Shown here in pieces: positions 59,955-64,000 of a DNA stretch of 64,000 bases. The notes below the pieces were generated by a model. That model did no database searches. It saw only the letters and a list, made by a program, of their open reading frames with translations, and was not told where the DNA came from. Location of the stretch: contig JBALVX010000001.1 of NCBI GenBank assembly GCA_036961295.1, forward strand, positions 124,001 to 188,000. The letters are read 5' to 3'. The stretch is from JAGPUQ01 sp036961295. GTDB taxonomy: Bacteria > Pseudomonadota > Gammaproteobacteria > Pseudomonadales > Porticoccaceae. Position numbers and translations under genes: made by a program. Positions within the stretch are counted from its first letter, which is position 1. Every line of letters starts with the position of its first letter.

Positions 59955-60002
59955 TATCAAGGTGTTAAGTCGCTTAGCTATCAGGGTATTAAGCCGATCA
60001 GC
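59955..60002. repeat. 24-bp tandem duplication over the purM stop
   Basis: Units 59955-59978 and 59979-60002 match at 19 of 24 positions (common ends TATCA...AGC). The purM stop (59998-60000 on the minus strand) is in the second unit. Confidence 0.85.
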
Positions 60003-61071
60003 TTACAAATTCGACTTGTTCTTGCCCCGCACCGGTTTTGGTAATTTTACCGATTTGAAAAGGTTGCTCGCCCTGCTCGGTGAGTAGCTTGATGGCTGCT
60101 GCCGCGCCGTCTGCGGGTACGGCGATGACCATGCCGACGCCGCAATTAAAGGTGCGGTACATCTCACGCAACTCTATATTGCCGGTGCGTTGCAGCCATT
60201 CAAATACCGGGGGGAGTTGCCAGGTGCTAGTGTCGAGCTCTGCGGTGCAGCCCTCTGGCAGTACCCGGGGAATATTTTCCAGCAAGCCGCCGCCGGTGAT
60301 ATGGGCGAGGGCATGCACGGATACAGCATCAGTGGGAGGGTTCTTGATTAGGGCTAATACCGCTTTCACATAAATTCGCGTGGGTGCGAGCAGAGCGTCG
60401 GCCAGCGTGCCGTCGCCGAGTAGCTCCGTTGTTGGATCAATGTTGTGGGTGTCGAGCACTTTGCGAACCAAGGAAAAGCCGTTGGAGTGGGGACCACTCG
60501 CCGGTAGGGCAATCAAGGCATCGCCCTCGCGCACAGCACTGCCGTCGATAATCTTGTCGTGCTCAACCACGCCGACGCAAAAGCCGGCAAGGTCGTAATC
60601 GTTGCCGGTATACATGCCGGGCATTTCAGCCGTTTCGCCGCCGACTAGCGAACAGCCTGCCAATTCACAGCCGGCGCCGATGCCGGTAACCACCGCAGCG
60701 GCAGTATCTACATCGAGTTTTCCGGTGGCGTAATAGTCGAGAAAAAACAGCGGCTCCGCACCGCAAACGATGAGATCGTTAACGCACATGGCGACCAGGT
60801 CGATGCCCACCGTGTCGTGGCTGCCCAAATCCATAGCCAGTCGCAATTTAGTGCCGACGCCGTCGGTGGCCGAGACCAGTACCGGTTCGTCGTAGCCTTT
60901 GGGGAGTTTACACAGCGCGCCAAAGCCACCTAGCCCGGCCATCACTTCCGGTCGTCGGGTAGCGCTCGCCACTTGTTTGATACGCTCGACGAGCTGGTTG
61001 CCCGCATCGATATCGACACCTGCATCTTTGTAGCTCAATGAAGGTGGCGCAGTGTGGGTAGGTTTGGTCAT
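59998..61071 (-). CDS. purM: phosphoribosylformylglycinamidine cyclo-ligase
   Basis: AIR synthetase, step five of purine synthesis. The N-terminus SLSYKDAGVDIDAGNQLVERIK and the blocks LGGFGALC, ATDGVGTKLRLAMDLG, IDLVAMCVNDLIVCGAEPLFFLDYYATGKLD and GGETAEMPGMY are intact. I chose ATG 61071 (357 residues; E. coli 345); an upstream in-frame ATG at 61125 would add 18 low-complexity residues. It is divergent from the DUF2066 gene. purN is not its neighbour, so GAR transformylation must be encoded elsewhere (purN or purT). Confidence 0.97.
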   Translation of the reverse strand: MTKPTHTAPPSLSYKDAGVDIDAGNQLVERIKQVASATRRPEVMAGLGGFGALCKLPKGYDEPVLVSATDGVGTKLRLAMDLGSHDTVGIDLVAMCVNDLIVCGAEPLFFLDYYATGKLDVDTAAAVVTGIGAGCELAGCSLVGGETAEMPGMYTGNDYDLAGFCVGVVEHDKIIDGSAVREGDALIALPASGPHSNGFSLVRKVLDTHNIDPTTELLGDGTLADALLAPTRIYVKAVLALIKNPPTDAVSVHALAHITGGGLLENIPRVLPEGCTAELDTSTWQLPPVFEWLQRTGNIELREMYRTFNCGVGMVIAVPADGAAAAIKLLTEQGEQPFQIGKITKTGAGQEQVEFVS

Positions 61072-61241
61072 GGTGAGCGGGTTCCGCGTTGGGGGTTTGG
61101 AGTTGAGGTGTCTGGCTTGATTCATGAGCCGCGAGTCAGATCACGAGTTATAGCCGCGCATTTTAGCGCGAGCGCCGCATAAAGTCAGGATGCGAATGCA
61201 TCTTCTCTGTACCCCGGCCAAGCAACTGCTAGAATAAGCCT

Positions 61242-62330
61242 ATGACACGATGCTTTCTCCCTGGCCAGCCAGGCTATCTTAAATACTCTTTGTTACTGCT
61301 ACTACTGCTGTTATTGCCGATTTATTCGGCTGCTGAAGTGGTACCGGATATTTATAAGGCACAAATTCCAGTGATGGACGAAAGTGAGGCTGAGCGCGCC
61401 CGGGCCATTAACACCGGGCTGGCTCAAGTGGTGGTTAAAGCCACCGGCAGACCCAGGGCGATGGCGGCGAGCGGTGTCGCGGATTTGCTGGCCAGTGCCC
61501 GACGCTATGTCGGCGAGTACCACTATGTGTATCCCCAGGGTGCAGGTGCCGTGCCCATGTTGCACATTCAATACCTGCAGGCCGATCTGGAAAGGGCTCT
61601 CCGGGTCTTACAGTTACCCGTGTGGCCAGCCGATCGGCCACTATTATTGTTGTGGGTGACGGAAACCAGTAATGGAAGCTCACGTTTGATTAATACCGAT
61701 GAGCCAGCGTATCGCGCACTGGCGGCGGTACTTGCGCGCCGGGGTATGCCCGTAGAGTTACCACTGCTGGATTTGCAGGATCAAATAAATTTAGGCGATA
61801 TCCATATAGACGCTGACATTAATACAGGAACTGAAACTGATGCCCAGTTTTCGCTGGCGTCAGCGCGCTATCCAGTCAGGCATTGGCTACACGTGAACTA
61901 TCAACCGGGCGATGGTTTAGTGAGGGGCAACTGGAACCTGGCTGGCGAGGGTGTCAATGCCGATGAGCCGGTACAGGCGTCTTCGCTAACCGGGTTTATG
62001 GTGGACAGTGCCGACCGAGTCGTAGAGCATTTCTCTGGAAACTCCGCCTACGCGCCGGCCGAAAGCACTCGGGTTCTACACCTGATGGTGGACAACGTGC
62101 TCGCCTATGAAGACTACCAGCAGGTGGTGGCGATATTAAAAGCGCTGGAACTGGTGCGCGATGTTCAGGTTAGTGCCTTGCAGGGGCCGGAGTTGAGTCT
62201 GAGCCTGCAACTAGAAGGCGAAGCTCAACGTTTATTTGAAGCTTTGGACAAGGACGGACGTTTTATCTATGTCGCTCAGGTGGGTGCCAGTATGGATAAG
62301 GCCCGCCGTTACAGTTGGGGAGGACAGTGA
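61242..62330 (+). CDS. DUF2066 domain-containing exported protein
   Basis: A 362-residue protein with a signal peptide (Leu-rich core about 17-30, then SAAEVVPDIYKAQIPV, the usual mature start of the family). The DUF2066 core includes RARAINTGLAQVVVKATG and YVGEYHYVYP. The function is unknown. It lies between divergent purM and downstream hda, a conserved pseudomonad arrangement; the hda start follows its TGA directly. Confidence 0.9.
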   Translation: MTRCFLPGQPGYLKYSLLLLLLLLLPIYSAAEVVPDIYKAQIPVMDESEAERARAINTGLAQVVVKATGRPRAMAASGVADLLASARRYVGEYHYVYPQGAGAVPMLHIQYLQADLERALRVLQLPVWPADRPLLLLWVTETSNGSSRLINTDEPAYRALAAVLARRGMPVELPLLDLQDQINLGDIHIDADINTGTETDAQFSLASARYPVRHWLHVNYQPGDGLVRGNWNLAGEGVNADEPVQASSLTGFMVDSADRVVEHFSGNSAYAPAESTRVLHLMVDNVLAYEDYQQVVAILKALELVRDVQVSALQGPELSLSLQLEGEAQRLFEALDKDGRFIYVAQVGASMDKARRYSWGGQ

Positions 62331-63077
62331 TTGGTTCGTCAGTTACCACTGCCAGTTACCCTTAGGGACGAGGCCAGTTTCGCAAATTTCTATACGCCAG
62401 AGAGGCCAGAGGCTTCATCCAGAGCCGAAGCTACGCAGTTACTCCGTGTTCTAAATAACACCAAAGAGAGCGCTGGGAATGAGACTAGTACATTCGCGGC
62501 GGAATTTGCGGTGTATCTATGGGGGCCGGTGGGCAGCGGTAAAACTCATTTGGCGCAGGCCTGTTGCAGGCAGTTTGTCGATGCGGGTCACCGGGCAATG
62601 TATTTGCCCTTAGCCGAATTAATAGATTACCCAGCACAACAGGTACTGGCGGATCTGGAGCACAACGAGTTGGTTTGCGTCGACGATATCCATCTTGTCG
62701 CGCAGCAAGACGCCTGGCAGCAGGGCCTGTTTGATCTCTACAATCGCCTGCGCGACAAGGGCCGACGCCTGGTGCTGACGGGTTTGGATTCTCCCGGCAA
62801 TAGCGATATTGCCCTGGCCGATCTGCGGTCTCGTCTGGCCGCAGCTACTGGTTTTGCGCTGGCGGCTTATACGGATGAGGAGAGAGTCGAGATTTTGTGT
62901 TTTCGAGCCCAGGGCCTGGGTTTATCGCTACCGCAAGAGGTAGCTCGCTATCTGCTCAGCCGAGCACCTCGGGATATCAATACCTTGATTGAATGCCTGC
63001 ACCGCCTGGATAGCGAAGCACTGGCTGGCCAGCGCAGACTCACCGTGCCTTTTGTGAAGCTGGTATTTGATTACTAA
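62331..63077 (+). CDS. hda: DnaA regulatory inactivator Hda
   Basis: AAA+ protein of 248 residues that, with the DNA-loaded sliding clamp, stimulates ATP hydrolysis by DnaA and so limits re-initiation. It starts LVRQLPLPVTLRDEASFANF, which holds the N-terminal clamp-binding peptide (QLPLPV). Walker A is WGPVGSGKTHLAQ (about 63-75), Walker B LVCVDDIHLV. LLSRAPRDINTLIECLHRLD is the sensor-II region. It starts at TTG 62331 with GGAGG seven bases upstream, immediately after the DUF2066 stop. Confidence 0.96.
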   Translation: MVRQLPLPVTLRDEASFANFYTPERPEASSRAEATQLLRVLNNTKESAGNETSTFAAEFAVYLWGPVGSGKTHLAQACCRQFVDAGHRAMYLPLAELIDYPAQQVLADLEHNELVCVDDIHLVAQQDAWQQGLFDLYNRLRDKGRRLVLTGLDSPGNSDIALADLRSRLAAATGFALAAYTDEERVEILCFRAQGLGLSLPQEVARYLLSRAPRDINTLIECLHRLDSEALAGQRRLTVPFVKLVFDY

Positions 63078-63116
63078 GTTTCTTCTTATTAGCTGTTAAG
63101 GTTTAAGCGGTACGAT

Positions 63117-64000
63117 TTAGTTTAGCCCACCACATTCTAAACAATGTAGATAAATTCCCCGGGGGTCACTCAGGCTTTCCAGCGCTGCTGCCTGTGCGGT
63201 AAAGGCGCGGACACCACCTAAGCGGCTGAGCCAATGGAGGGCGTTTGGCAATGCGCCGCTCTGGGTGAGTGCGCTATTACTGTTGAGAGAAACGCCGGTG
63301 TTTTCGATAATTTGCTTGAGCAGCAACTGGCGCAAATCCAGGGGTAGTGTGACTGGTTCGACCTCGTAGCTGTCGAGTTGGGCCAGTGTGGCGGCGGCGG
63401 CAACGGCGTCATCGAGACTGCCAAGCTTATCGACTAAGCCCAATTCCTGGGCGCGTTTGCCAGTCCACACTCGGCCCTGGGCAATGTTGTCCACGGATGC
63501 CACCGTACTGTCGCGACCTTCGGCCACCAGCGTAAGAAATTCCCGGTAGATATGCTCGACGCTGAGTTGAATGGCGACATTGGCGCGTTCGCTTAAAGGT
63601 CGGCCTAGTTGATAGAGGTCGGAGAACTCCCCGGTGCCGACGCCGTCGTTATAAACGCCCAGCGCGCTCAGCGATTCCTCGAAGGTGGGCAACATGCCAA
63701 ACACGCCGATGGAGCCGGTAATAGTAGTGGGCGAGGCCCAAATTTCATCGGCACCGGCGGCGATCCAGTAGCCACCCGAGGCCGCTACGGAGCCCATGGA
63801 CACCACGATCGGAATACCCGCCGCCTGGGTTTCGCGTAGTTCCTGACGAATCACATCGGAGGCAAAGGCGCTGCCTCCGGGACTGTCGACGCGCAATACC
63901 AGAGCTTTGATGTCTTTGTTTTCTCGAGCTTCGACAATGAGCGCGGCCAGGGTGTCGCCACCCACCGAGCCTTCGGGCTGTTCGCCGTCGTAAATCACGC
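63117..64000 (-). CDS. sppA: signal peptide peptidase SppA, C-terminal part
   Basis: The minus strand is open to the right edge, with 294 residues visible. LRVDSPGGSAFASDVIRQEL and VVSMGSVAASGGYWIAAGADEIWASPTTITGSIGVFG hold the serine nucleophile (Ser of MGSVAASGGYW) of the long 67-kDa form; the partner Lys and N-terminal half lie beyond the window. It degrades cleaved signal peptides in the inner membrane. The C-terminal segment ends CLECGGLN. It is convergent with hda, separated by about 40 bp. Confidence 0.94.
   Translation of the reverse strand, partial: VIYDGEQPEGSVGGDTLAALIVEARENKDIKALVLRVDSPGGSAFASDVIRQELRETQAAGIPIVVSMGSVAASGGYWIAAGADEIWASPTTITGSIGVFGMLPTFEESLSALGVYNDGVGTGEFSDLYQLGRPLSERANVAIQLSVEHIYREFLTLVAEGRDSTVASVDNIAQGRVWTGKRAQELGLVDKLGSLDDAVAAAATLAQLDSYEVEPVTLPLDLRQLLLKQIIENTGVSLNSNSALTQSGALPNALHWLSRLGGVRAFTAQAAALESLSDPRGIYLHCLECGGLN

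Overview
The window reads as chromosome of a marine gammaproteobacterium, most likely from the Cellvibrionales/Pseudomonadales part of the class. The gene orders valS-holC-pepA // lptF-lptG-RDD, rpsF-rpsR-(membrane protein)-rplI-dnaB, tRNA-Leu-queA-tgt-secD-secF, rnfABCDGE-metG // apbC-dcd and DUF3108-purM // DUF2066-hda match arrangements known from Pseudomonas and relatives. Ectoine synthesis genes, a putative Na+-coupled symporter and an Rnf complex fit a salt-water life. This placement is inference from synteny and protein content; no 16S gene is present.

Layout. 1-819: partial alpha-methylacyl-CoA racemase. 919-9010: valS, holC, pepA, lptF, lptG, RDD protein. 9247-16904: S6/S18/L9 operon, dnaB, panC-panD, acs. 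17063-18605: orphan sulfotransferase and a gene-poor stretch. 18606-22833: ectABC and an SSS-family symporter. 22922-28484: tRNA-Leu(CAA), queA, tgt, secD, secF. 28485-30548: an AT-rich accessory pocket with a broken NAD(P)-binding gene that looks like a relic integron cassette, an StbDE-type toxin-antitoxin pair and a small membrane protein. 30549-38736: M13 peptidase, two DoxX-like proteins, a SLC13/DASS transporter, an AcoX-like kinase-fold protein, a D-2-hydroxyacid dehydrogenase, a brnTA locus whose toxin is reduced to its last 22 codons, and a PepSY-type protein. 38791-48385: rnfEGDCBA, metG, apbC, dcd. 48951-58993: five consecutive exported proteins built from DUF11 and related beta modules, ending in an 1826-residue protein with a predicted outer-membrane barrel. 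59124-64000: DUF3108 protein, purM, DUF2066 protein, hda and the C-terminal half of sppA.

The best candidate for an undescribed system is the five-gene block at 48951-58993. Three products share a mature N-terminal motif (NTAxLDYTV or close variant), all carry DUF11-like modules, three end exactly on a TFxVxI strand, and the barrel protein carries the same N-terminal module. A surface fibre or coat with its own outer-membrane anchor or port is a reasonable hypothesis, not a demonstrated function.

A second window-wide signal is the recurrence of short degenerate tandem repeats, mostly 12-16 bp with extremes of 7 and 24, in many intergenic gaps, over several stop codons (dnaB, PepSY protein, purM) and in frame in protein tails or linkers (LptF, S6, QueA, SecF, RnfC, RnfE). 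Two genes expected from synteny, yajC (before secD) and purN (after purM), are missing from their usual places.
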